Shown one piece after another: positions 1 to 4,900 of a stretch of 7,901 nt of DNA. The notes under the pieces were generated by a model, which was not told the DNA's origin, did not search any database, and worked only from the letters and a program-made list of their open reading frames with translations. Source of the stretch: Acidobacteriaceae bacterium (GTDB lineage: Bacteria; Acidobacteriota; Terriglobia; Terriglobales; Acidobacteriaceae). Position 1 is the first letter of the stretch, and every line of letters starts with the position of its first letter. The translations under genes and the position numbers were made by a program. The stretch covers positions 1-7,901 of the forward strand of contig DAHXOQ010000134.1 in assembly GCA_027364815.1 (NCBI GenBank), given 5' to 3'.

Positions 1-324
1 GCAGACCTGATGGCGCTGGACATTGGCCCCGCTACGACCGATCTCTTCGCCAAAGAGATTTCCGATGCGCGCACTATCCTGTGGAACGGCCCGATGGGCG
101 TCTTCGAGCTTGCGCCGTTTGCACACGGAACCAACGCCATTGCGGAATGCGTCGCGGCCAATCGGGATGCCACGAGCATCGTCGGCGGCGGAGACTCGGT
201 GGCGGCGGTCCATCAGGCTGGGGTTGCCGACAAGATCACCCACATCTCCACCGGCGGCGGAGCCAGCCTCGAATTCCTCGAAGGCAAAAAACTCCCCGGC
301 GTTGAAGCGCTGACCAACAAGTAG
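1..324 (+). CDS. pgk: Phosphoglycerate kinase, C-terminal part (5' end outside window)
   Basis: Phosphoglycerate kinase transfers a phosphate from 1,3-bisphosphoglycerate to ADP in cytosolic glycolysis, making ATP and 3-phosphoglycerate. Only the last 107 residues are present, in the frame open from base 1; a full enzyme is about 390-400 residues. This is the C-terminal, nucleotide-binding domain. Visible hallmarks are NGPMGVFE (bases 88-111), the GGGDSVAAV loop (184-210), and HISTGGGASLEFLEG near the end, which is the glycine-rich nucleotide-phosphate segment at the end of the family. The stop is TAG at 322-324, and a hairpin terminator follows 77 bases later. In many bacteria tpiA follows pgk directly; here tpiA is about 4.6 kb downstream. 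Identification is secure; only the start is missing. Confidence 0.97.
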   Translation, partial: ADLMALDIGPATTDLFAKEISDARTILWNGPMGVFELAPFAHGTNAIAECVAANRDATSIVGGGDSVAAVHQAGVADKITHISTGGGASLEFLEGKKLPGVEALTNK

Positions 325-395
325 CACTTGCGGTGCGGCCAACTCGCCTTCGGCGGGAAGTTAGTTGTTAGTTTCTTGGTTTTCACGTTGCAACA

Positions 396-439
396 AAAAG
401 TCCCGTATCCGTCGCCAACCAGCACGGATACGGGCTTTT
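396..439 (+). terminator. Hairpin terminator downstream of pgk
   Basis: A perfect 11-bp stem (402-412 CCCGTATCCGT with 424-434 ACGGATACGGG) encloses an 11-base loop and is followed by CTTTT at 435-439. A run of A at 395-399 precedes the left arm, so the structure could also work on the opposite strand. It lies 77 bases after the pgk stop and should end pgk transcription before the accessory region starts. Confidence 0.85.
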
Positions 440-471
440 GAATGATCATCGAAAAGAACTCCATTTAATCT

Positions 472-501
472 TTCACCGGCATTTTCATATCACGGTATAC
501 T
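472..501 (+). promoter_or_regulatory. Putative promoter of the brnT-brnA operon
   Basis: A good -10 hexamer, TATACT (496-501), is preceded after an 18-base spacer by TTCACC (472-477), a weak -35 match. The expected transcription start falls at about 508, on the proposed GTG start of brnT, so the mRNA would be nearly leaderless; no Shine-Dalgarno motif precedes that GTG. This was judged by eye, and the -35 is uncertain. Confidence 0.4.
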
Positions 502-507
502 TTAAAT

Positions 508-780
508 GTGGAGATCACGTACGACCCGAAGAAAAACTAGCGCAATCTACGAGAGCGCGGCTTCGGCTTCGAACTCGTAGAAAATTTTAATTTCTCTACT
601 GCCATATACAGAGTCGATGCACGCAAGGATTACGGCGAAGTGCGCATTCGATCTCTGGGGTTTATCGGGGACGTGATTTATGCACTGGTTTTTACGATGC
701 GCGGGGATGTATTGCGTGTCATCAGTTTGAGAAGGGCAAGTCGTAAGGAGAGACAATTGTATGCAAAAGCCAAATCCTGA
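508..780 (+). pseudogene. brnT: BrnT-family toxin gene interrupted by an in-frame TAG codon
   Basis: BrnT is a RelE-fold ribonuclease toxin that arrests translation and is neutralised by BrnA. Reading from GTG at 508 gives 90 codons before TGA at 778-780, the usual BrnT length. The start reads (V)EITYDPKKN, a typical BrnT opening with the YDPxKN motif. It is followed by TAG at 538-540 and then resumes with RNLRERGFGFELVENF. Downstream are DARKDYGEVRIRSLGFIG, YALVFT and the conserved RVISLRRASRKERQLY end, which carries the basic residues typical of the active site. All of this is in one frame, so a single base change (for example CAG or AAG to TAG) explains the break. Only about 10 residues would be made from the first start, and no good internal start is visible. 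The 3' end overlaps brnA by 20 bases. It is probably an inactive toxin, unless there is readthrough or a sequencing error. Confidence 0.85.
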
Positions 781-937
781 ACTGCTCGACAAAGAAAATC
801 CCGAATGGACGAATGAAGACTTCGCCAAGGCTGTTCCATTCTCTGGTCTGCCTGCTGATTTGCAAACGCTACTCAGCTCGCCGAAGATCATTGTCCCTGA
901 CGCCAAGAAATCCTCAACACACAAACCCGCGGCGTAA
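761..937 (+). CDS. brnA: BrnA-family antitoxin, short form
   Basis: This is a 58-residue protein starting at ATG 761, with AAGGAG at 745-750 ten bases upstream and inside the end of brnT. The N-terminal half, MQKPNPELLDKENPEWTNED, is the conserved opening of BrnA antitoxins (PNPELxDxENPEWTxEDFA). BrnA proteins bind BrnT directly and repress their own operon through a C-terminal ribbon-helix-helix-like segment. That segment, which usually follows as a stretch rich in basic and hydrophobic residues, is not visible: after LPADLQTLLSS the protein ends in a Pro/Lys/Ser-rich tail, KKSSTHKPAA. It may be a naturally short BrnA subtype or a truncated one. The frame is intact and translatable although the toxin gene is broken. 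The family call is firm; whether it can still bind DNA is doubtful. Confidence 0.8.
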   Translation: MQKPNPELLDKENPEWTNEDFAKAVPFSGLPADLQTLLSSPKIIVPDAKKSSTHKPAA

Positions 938-973
938 GCAGTTGAATCATTCGTCGTAGTCGCTCATCAAAAT

Positions 974-1108
974 ATGAAATCAAATACGCGCTCCCCGCTT
1001 ATTCCCGAGTTGTAAGCCGAACTCGACGCACACTCCACAATACCGGAGAGTGAAATCGACACAACGGAAATGTCTACCATCTCCGATTGGTTCAAGGCTG
1101 CACGTGGC
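974..1108 (+). pseudogene. Decayed BrnA-like antitoxin remnant
   Basis: From ATG 974 the frame reads MKSNTRSPLIPEL, then TAA at 1013-1015, then AELDAHSTIPESEIDTTEM and STISDWFKAARG. The pattern of an SPLIPEL-x-AELDAL opening, an EIDTxE(M/I)P motif and a DWxxAxRG motif resembles, from memory, a type of orphan BrnA-like antitoxin that continues into a ribbon-helix-helix DNA-binding tail. Here the tail is missing: resemblance stops near 1108, just before the 3' end of the convergent pirin gene (1128). The frame stays open to 1168 without recognisable motifs. With a nonsense codon after 13 residues and no DNA-binding part, I treat it as a fossil. The relationship is inferred from motif memory, so confidence is moderate. 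Confidence 0.5.
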
Positions 1109-1127
1109 GCTCCAGGACAACGCAGCT

Positions 1128-2033
1128 TCAGCGCTTCTTCAAAAACGTTCCCCTTTCAAGTTCGCTGAATGCCTGCTGCAATTGTTCCTGAGTGTTCATG
1201 ACGATCGGGCCGTACCAGGCTACAGGTTCTTCAAGTGGCCTGCCCGAGACGAGCAGAAAGCGGATTCCATCTTCTCCCGCTTGCACCGTGACTTCATCCC
1301 CACTATCAAAAAGTACAAGCGAGCGGTTGTCTGCAACCGTAGGCGGATTTGTCTCCAGCCATTGCACTCCTTCAGTAGGCACCGCGAGGGGGGCAGAGGC
1401 GTTGCAGAATTTGCCCGATCCCCCGAAGACATAAGCAAACGCGTGCCGCATGGACTCTACGGGGAGTGTCTTTCTGCGCCCCGGCGCAACAGAGACATCA
1501 ATGTAAGTCGGGTTGGTTGCAATGCCATCGACAGGACCAACCTTACCCCAAAAATCTCCGCAGACTACACGCACTTCAGTTCCGTCGTCGTCTTTGATTT
1601 CAGGAATCTCGAAAGCTTTTATTTCCTGGTAGCGCGGCGGCGTCATCTTCTGCGATGCAGGCAGGTTCGCCCACAACTGAAATCCATGCATGCGTCCCGC
1701 TGCATCACCCTTTGGCATCTCCTGGTGGATGATTCCACTCCCCGCAGTCATCCACTGAATGTCTCCAGCGCCAATGGCGCCTTTGTTTCCCATGCTGTCG
1801 CCATGCTCCACCGTTCCGGCAAGGACATACGTGATGGTTTCAATCCCGCGGTGAGGATGCCACGGGAAGCCGGCCAGATAATCCGCCTCAACTTCATTGC
1901 GAAAGTCGTCGAGCAAAAGAAACGGGTCGAACTCCGAGGTATTGCCGAAGCCGAAGGCGCGGCGCAAATGAACGCCCGCGCCTTCAAGTGTTGGTTTGGA
2001 TTGGATGAGACGCTTTACCGGGCGAATGGACAT
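1128..2033 (-). CDS. Pirin family protein (cupin fold)
   Basis: This 301-residue bicupin protein of the pirin family has the usual length (about 280-310). The N-terminal pirin domain (roughly residues 15-120) carries the metal-ligand set with the classical spacing: H59 and H61 in FPWHPHRG, then H103 and E105 in SGIIHQEMP. These match the four ligands (two His, His, Glu) of human pirin and of E. coli YhhW. The C-terminal pirin domain covers about residues 175-285 (FGGSGKF, RFLLVSGRPLEEPVAWYGP). Family members have quercetin 2,3-dioxygenase activity or regulatory roles; the substrate cannot be told here. I chose ATG 2033 because AGGAGG sits 5 bases upstream; an in-frame upstream start at 2057 lacks this support. 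It lies downstream of the RelE-type toxin gene on the same strand (77-base gap) and points toward the brnTA remnants. Confidence 0.93.
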   Translation of the reverse strand: MSIRPVKRLIQSKPTLEGAGVHLRRAFGFGNTSEFDPFLLLDDFRNEVEADYLAGFPWHPHRGIETITYVLAGTVEHGDSMGNKGAIGAGDIQWMTAGSGIIHQEMPKGDAAGRMHGFQLWANLPASQKMTPPRYQEIKAFEIPEIKDDDGTEVRVVCGDFWGKVGPVDGIATNPTYIDVSVAPGRRKTLPVESMRHAFAYVFGGSGKFCNASAPLAVPTEGVQWLETNPPTVADNRSLVLFDSGDEVTVQAGEDGIRFLLVSGRPLEEPVAWYGPIVMNTQEQLQQAFSELERGTFLKKR

Positions 2034-2038
2034 GTTTG

Positions 2039-2044
2039 CCTCCT
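2039..2044 (-). promoter_or_regulatory. Ribosome binding site that fixes the pirin start
   Basis: On the minus strand a perfect AGGAGG lies 5 bases before ATG 2033. This selects that codon over the in-frame upstream start at 2057. Further upstream, TATGAT (minus strand, 2086-2081) is a possible -10, without a convincing -35. Confidence 0.8.
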
Positions 2045-2110
2045 GCGCTGAGCGCATGCCTTCAGGAAGAATTGGAATTTATCATATTGCAGGTGACGCT
2101 GTATTCGAAA

Positions 2111-2377
2111 TTACCTATAAACCTCTCTCCGATTTCCAATCTGCAAAACCAGAATCCGCATCAAGCCATCTTCCAAATCGCAAATGATTCTGTAATCGCC
2201 TACGCGATAACACCACAGCTCACCGAGTTCTCCTTTCAGCGCTTTCCCCAACCGTCGCGGGTCATCATCTTTCGCTATGCGCTCTTCGAGAAAATCAAAT
2301 ACACGCTTCGCCACAGGCTTATCGAGCTTGCGGAGTTGCTTCCTTGCACTCTCGGCAAATTCAAGCGTCCAGGCCAA
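2111..2377 (-). CDS. RelE/ParE-type toxin
   Basis: An 88-residue protein of the RelE/ParE superfamily; RelE-type members cleave mRNA at the ribosome, whereas ParE members act on gyrase. The sequence fits RelE better: WTLEFAESARKQLRKLDK at the start, a helical hairpin, then LKGELGELWCYRVGDYRIIC and the conserved end IGNRREVYR. Candidate catalytic residues are K45, K48, R58, R63, R83 and Y87. At residue 56 a Cys stands where relatives usually have Arg (the WRxRVGDYR motif), aligning with catalytic Lys52 of E. coli RelE. The start is TTG at 2377, with AAGGA six bases upstream; the gene overlaps the 3' end of the antitoxin gene by 17 bases, which implies translational coupling. The toxin family is secure; activity is uncertain because of the Cys. 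Confidence 0.88.
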   Translation of the reverse strand: MAWTLEFAESARKQLRKLDKPVAKRVFDFLEERIAKDDDPRRLGKALKGELGELWCYRVGDYRIICDLEDGLMRILVLQIGNRREVYR

Positions 2378-2588
2378 GTGAGTTCCTTATCTCCGCAGCC
2401 ATATAAACCTTTTCCTTGCCCGCACGCACACGGTCGCGAACTTCCATGGCCATGTAATATGCCTCCATCTCGGAGATCCCCTCTTCAATCATTTCCCGGA
2501 GATAGAACGCCTTCGAACGACCAGTCTTCGTAGCCAGCCGATCCAGCCGACTTGAAAGCTCCGGTGAAAGCCTTACTGAAGTTGCCAT
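2361..2588 (-). CDS. Ribbon-helix-helix antitoxin of the RelE-type pair
   Basis: A 75-residue partner of the downstream RelE-type toxin. The N-terminal half (residues 1-45) is a CopG/RelB-like ribbon-helix-helix DNA-binding domain: ATSVRLSPELSSRLDRLA forms the beta strand and first helix, TGRSKAFYLREMIEEGI the turn and second helix. The C-terminal half (EAYYMAMEVRDRVRAGKEKVY and EIRNSLGLDA) should wrap the toxin. Two ATG codons stand side by side at 2591 and 2588. GGAGG (minus strand 2600-2596) lies 4 bases from the first and 7 from the second, so I prefer 2588; the other adds one Met. An 18-bp perfect palindrome just upstream (2602-2619) is the likely operator for autorepression. Confidence 0.9.
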   Translation of the reverse strand: MATSVRLSPELSSRLDRLATKTGRSKAFYLREMIEEGISEMEAYYMAMEVRDRVRAGKEKVYMAAEIRNSLGLDA

Positions 2589-2601
2589 CATTTAACCTCC
2601 G

Positions 2602-2619
2602 ATGAATACATGTATTCAT
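2602..2619. promoter_or_regulatory. 18-bp perfect palindrome, probable antitoxin operator
   Basis: ATGAATACATGTATTCAT is its own reverse complement over 18 bases. It lies 13 bases upstream of the antitoxin start and directly before its Shine-Dalgarno. On the minus strand it partly overlaps TAGAAT (2623-2618), a possible -10. Ribbon-helix-helix antitoxins commonly repress their own operon from such sites. It also lies 45 bases upstream of the divergent gene at 2664 and might affect that gene. Confidence 0.7.
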
Positions 2620-2650
2620 TCTACTCCAACTCCCATGCTTTACTCTCATT

Positions 2651-2656
2651 GAGGAG
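2651..2656 (+). promoter_or_regulatory. Ribosome binding site that fixes the start at 2664
   Basis: GAGGAG lies 7 bases before ATG 2664. It rules out the longer in-frame start at 2610, which would begin inside the palindrome and would translate promoter sequence. Confidence 0.75.
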
Positions 2657-2663
2657 CATCACC

Positions 2664-3242
2664 ATGCCCTACTACACCCGCGTCCTCTCTAAAGACCCCG
2701 ACTTCCCCGCCTTTGAAGACCTGCTCTCAAAGATTGCAGTCGACCACCCCGAGTTCAAACTCTCCATCGAATCCGGCGACGAAGATGCGTGGGAATCGCT
2801 GCTTCTTGCGAGCCTCGACAACGTTGAAGTCGCGCTCCTCGAACGCCTTCCCGTCTTCCCCGGCTCCATCGGCGAAGATGAGATCGCCGACTTCCGCGAA
2901 GAAATCCGCGAAGCCCAACCTGAATCCGGCGCACTCTGGCTTGCCGAGTACCTTGAAGAGGTCAAAACAATTTACTCCATTCAGCATCTGCAAGGCGCCT
3001 TCACAGAGGAGGGCAGCAACGCGCTCCACGCCTTGCGCTCAACCCTCTGGGAGCGCGGCGATGCCATCATTCAGGCTGACAACGAAGGCTTCACCAACGA
3101 GGATGGCTACCACATACTCTGGCAATTTTCTGATTCCGTCACCGGCCCCTGGAATATGGGCATCCTTCAGGACGACACGTGGTACCACTTCACCATGGAC
3201 CTCGGCGACCCCGGCCAACGCGAAGCTTTCCTCGCCGGCTAA
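2664..3242 (+). CDS. Conserved hypothetical protein, 192 aa, acidic
   Basis: A 192-residue soluble, clearly acidic protein (many Asp/Glu, calculated by eye) with no signal peptide and no membrane segment. It starts MPYYTRVLSKDPDFPAFEDL and ends with an aromatic-rich module: EGFTNEDGYHILWQFSD, TGPWNMGIL, TWYHFTMDLGDPGQREAFLAG. I have the impression of a family of uncharacterised proteins in Acidobacteriota and Planctomycetota with the GYHILWQFSD motif, but I know no function. The frame is intact, with GC-rich codon use like the core genes rather than the neighbouring TA genes. It starts divergently from the RHH/RelE pair and converges with the VapC gene (75-base gap). Its position among toxin-antitoxin pairs allows a guess at an immunity or regulatory role, but nothing in the sequence supports this directly. 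Confidence 0.8.
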   Translation: MPYYTRVLSKDPDFPAFEDLLSKIAVDHPEFKLSIESGDEDAWESLLLASLDNVEVALLERLPVFPGSIGEDEIADFREEIREAQPESGALWLAEYLEEVKTIYSIQHLQGAFTEEGSNALHALRSTLWERGDAIIQADNEGFTNEDGYHILWQFSDSVTGPWNMGILQDDTWYHFTMDLGDPGQREAFLAG

Positions 3243-3317
3243 CTCGCCTCGGACGTCACTCCCATCCAGGGCGCTGGCCCGCTGATTTAATCGGTATCAA
3301 TCCAATCAGCTCAAAAT

Positions 3318-3779
3318 TCACACCGATGCATCCATCACTCTGAACTTCCCGCTGCCGCCCATCGCCAGCAGCGTCTGATCCGCCGTGCCTAGCGTTGCCC
3401 CCAGCTTCCTCGCCGTTGCCACGAGAATTCTGTCCGCCGGGTCCGAGTGCATCTCCCACGGCAACCGTGTGCTCTCAACTGCTATCTCCGGCGTCAGCGG
3501 CCACAGCCGAAGACCTGGAAGCGATAATGCAGTTTTCATCCACTCATGGATATCGCGGTAGAGCTCGATCCGCTTTTTGCTGACCAACAAAGCAATTTCC
3601 CACGGCGTTATCGCAGATACAACGGCGCGGTCCTCACTGCACGCCTGCCTTATCTCATCACCAGCATGCGCTCCCAGCTTCGGATCGCCAAACATCATCC
3701 ACACCAGCACATGTGTATCAATCACCAATACGGGTGAACTCCAAAACTCAAATTCCGGGCGGCCTGATGCACCACTCAC
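3318..3779 (-). CDS. vapC: VapC-type PIN-domain toxin
   Basis: A 153-residue PIN-domain ribonuclease toxin; VapC enzymes cleave tRNA or rRNA using a Mg/Mn-binding acidic cluster. All the usual acidic positions are present: D21 in LVIDTHVLVW, E61 in ITPWEIALL, D113 and D116 in HSDPADRILVATA, and D134 in the GTADQTLL motif. It therefore looks catalytically competent. I chose GTG 3779, which overlaps the antitoxin stop as GTGA and has GGGAGG 7 bases upstream. A longer in-frame GTG at 3794 is possible, as is a shorter TTG at 3728. The PIN motif begins only about 18 residues after the chosen start, so the N-terminal extension may be untranslated if the TTG is used. It pairs with the Phd antitoxin upstream. 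The family call is secure; the exact start is less so. Confidence 0.9.
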   Translation of the reverse strand: MSGASGRPEFEFWSSPVLVIDTHVLVWMMFGDPKLGAHAGDEIRQACSEDRAVVSAITPWEIALLVSKKRIELYRDIHEWMKTALSLPGLRLWPLTPEIAVESTRLPWEMHSDPADRILVATARKLGATLGTADQTLLAMGGSGKFRVMDASV

Positions 3780-4003
3780 TTCATTGCCTCCCACTCAACA
3801 TCGAGCGGCGAGATGATATCGCCCAAGATCACACCGCTGCCACGCATTGAACCGACAAACTCTGCTTCAGCAGGCATAGGAATCACTCGCGCCACCGGCT
3901 TCCCATGCTTGGTAATCACCAGCGTCTCTCGCGTCTCTGCTACCTCGTCCAGCAGTTTCAGGCACTTTGCCTTGAACTCGCCCGCTCCGATCGTCGCCTG
4001 CAT
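3776..4003 (-). CDS. Phd/YefM-family antitoxin
   Basis: A 75-residue Phd-type antitoxin; the family binds its own operator with the N-terminal half and masks the toxin with the C-terminal tail. The N-terminal region reads IGAGEFKAKCLKLLDEV, then ETLVITKHGKPVARVIP, the classical Phd core (helix, then beta hairpin with the HGKP turn). The tail, ending SPLDVEWEAMK, is the toxin-binding part. Start ATG 4003 has AGGAG 6 bases upstream. The stop overlaps the start of the VapC gene (GTGA), a sign of translational coupling. Upstream, a 7-1-7 inverted repeat (4015-4029) is the likely operator. This is a mixed Phd-VapC pairing, common in chromosomes. Confidence 0.92.
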   Translation of the reverse strand: MQATIGAGEFKAKCLKLLDEVAETRETLVITKHGKPVARVIPMPAEAEFVGSMRGSGVILGDIISPLDVEWEAMK

Positions 4004-4014
4004 AAATTACTCCT

Positions 4015-4034
4015 ATAGTCACTGACTATGGTCA
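4015..4034. promoter_or_regulatory. Inverted repeats upstream of phd, probable operator
   Basis: ATAGTCA, one base, TGACTAT (4015-4029) is a perfect inverted repeat. A second, overlapping pair, TGAC-N4-GTCA (4023-4034), follows, so TGAC/GTCA half-sites recur. The site lies just before the phd Shine-Dalgarno (minus strand) and next to TAAAAT (minus strand 4041-4036), a possible -10. It fits a Phd dimer-binding operator. Confidence 0.55.
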
Positions 4035-4071
4035 TATTTTACTACAATTCGACCCAAAAATCCAATATCGA

Positions 4072-4121
4072 TAAACACCTAAACATCTAAACGCATATGT
4101 GTTTATGTGTTTAGATGTATA
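4072..4121. repeat. 8-bp periodic repeats in a 36-bp palindrome, probable operator array
   Basis: Three head-to-tail copies TAAACACC (4072-4079), TAAACATC (4080-4087), TAAACGCA (4088-4095) are followed by two copies of the reverse motif TGTGTTTA (4098-4105, 4106-4113). The inner part forms a near-perfect palindrome: 4083-4097 against 4104-4118, 14 of 15 positions pairing, around a 6-base centre. TATACT (4118-4123), a good -10 for the downstream pair, starts at its edge. The location in the gap between two divergent TA operons and next to a ribbon-helix-helix antitoxin suggests a cooperative operator for that antitoxin. Confidence 0.65.
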
Positions 4122-4141
4122 CTCCCTTCAGGAGCTTCCCA

Positions 4142-4390
4142 ATGTCGACCACCCCCACCACCCGCTGGAACCTCGTCGTCTCCAAAGAAACCGACAAATC
4201 CCTGCGCCAATTTCTTGCCTATCAAGGCGGCGGCAAAAAAGGCGACCTTTCTCGATTTGTTGAGGAAGCTGTCAGAGAACGCGTCTTTGAGATGACGGCT
4301 CAGTCAATCAAGGAGGAGAATACCTCCAGGACCGAAGAAGAGATTGAGTTGATTGTTGAAGAAGCTCTTAAATGGGCGCGGGCTAACTAA
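4142..4390 (+). CDS. Ribbon-helix-helix antitoxin of the PIN pair
   Basis: An 82-residue protein, predicted antitoxin of the following PIN toxin. Residues 8-50 (RWNLVVSKETDKSLRQFLAY, then KKGDLSRFVEEAVRERVFE) fit a ribbon-helix-helix DNA-binding domain with a leading strand and two helices. The rest is Glu-rich and helical (TEEEIELIVEEALKWARAN), as expected for a toxin-embracing tail. I chose ATG 4142 because AGGAG lies 7 bases upstream; an in-frame start at 4115 would lie inside the operator palindrome. The stop TAA overlaps the toxin's ATG by one base (TAATG). Proteins of this size commonly precede PIN_3-type toxins of the COG1569 kind. No motif argues for another role. Confidence 0.85.
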   Translation: MSTTPTTRWNLVVSKETDKSLRQFLAYQGGGKKGDLSRFVEEAVRERVFEMTAQSIKEENTSRTEEEIELIVEEALKWARAN

Positions 4391-4806
4391 TGCTCGTCGT
4401 CCTCGATTCGAACGTGCTCTTGAGTGCATTGATTTCGCCTATCGGCCCGCCTGGGCAACTCTACAAAGCCTGGCGTGCGAAGCGCTTCATTCTGATTACT
4501 TGTCGTACGCAAATTGAAGAAATTCGAAAAGCCAGCCGCTATCCTCATTTCCGCAGCACGCTGCAGCCACATCTTATTGGCGCTCTGATGAACAATCTCA
4601 CTCGTGCTCAAATCTGCGCTGAACCGTTGCCCAATCTCCATACTGCATCCGATTCAACAGTCAGTTTTCTGTTAAATCTCACTGAAGTCTCGCATGCAAA
4701 TTACTTAGTCACTGGTGATAAACGGTCTGGACTCTTGGAAATTAGAAAAGTTGGTTGCGCCAGTATTCTGACAGCCAGGCAGTTTTGCGAACAAATATTG
4801 CTTTAA
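4390..4806 (+). CDS. PIN-domain toxin (PIN_3/COG1569 type), acidic cluster eroded
   Basis: A 138-residue PIN-fold protein coupled by TAATG overlap to the antitoxin. It opens MLVVLDSNVLLSALISPIGPPG, with D6 as the first catalytic acid and the GPPGQLYKAWRAKRFIL context of the COG1569 PIN family. E43/E44 in the IEEI helix can supply the second acid, and YLVTGDKRSGLLEI supplies D110. The third acidic site normally reads DPDDDFLL or similar; here it is D88-S-T-V-S92-FLL, so the acidic residues after D88 are lost, and N104 replaces the usual Asp before YLVTGD. The enzyme may be catalytically weak or dead. Codon use is more AT-rich than tpiA. The protein length (usually about 130-150) and frame are intact, so any decay is by substitution. 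Confidence 0.85.
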   Translation: MLVVLDSNVLLSALISPIGPPGQLYKAWRAKRFILITCRTQIEEIRKASRYPHFRSTLQPHLIGALMNNLTRAQICAEPLPNLHTASDSTVSFLLNLTEVSHANYLVTGDKRSGLLEIRKVGCASILTARQFCEQILL

Positions 4807-4900
4807 AAAATCTCTTTCCCCACACCGCACCGTATTGTGCTCCCTATCACCTTCTACTGCACATCCATCCGATAAAATCTACCTGAGGAGTTATCAAACA
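4807..4900 (+). other. Gap before tpiA, leader region
   Basis: This 94-base gap holds no gene. It contains TAAAAT (4873-4878), which could be a -10 although it sits close to the ribosome binding site, and GAGGAG (4885-4890), ten bases before the tpiA ATG. No hairpin terminator is visible after the PIN toxin gene, so readthrough into tpiA is possible. Confidence 0.5.

Noticed and set aside
506..580. Short ATG frame overlapping the brnT start in another frame
   Set aside because: Encodes only 24 residues with no known motif; the GTG frame carries the BrnT signature.
1050..2051. Long plus-strand open frame of 333 codons
   Set aside because: It is the antisense of the pirin gene, whose motifs, ligands and ribosome binding site are clear; the plus-strand translation is Arg/His/Cys-rich without motifs.
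3281..3310. 7-bp inverted repeat GCTGATT/AATCAGC between the 2664 gene and vapC as a terminator
   Set aside because: A 16-base loop, an AT-rich stem and no T-run on either side; too weak to call.
309..3590. 12-base identity GCTGACCAACAA at 309-320 and 3579-3590 as possible insertion-flanking repeats
   Set aside because: One copy lies inside pgk coding sequence and the other inside the vapC gene, not at the edge of the island; chance is likely.
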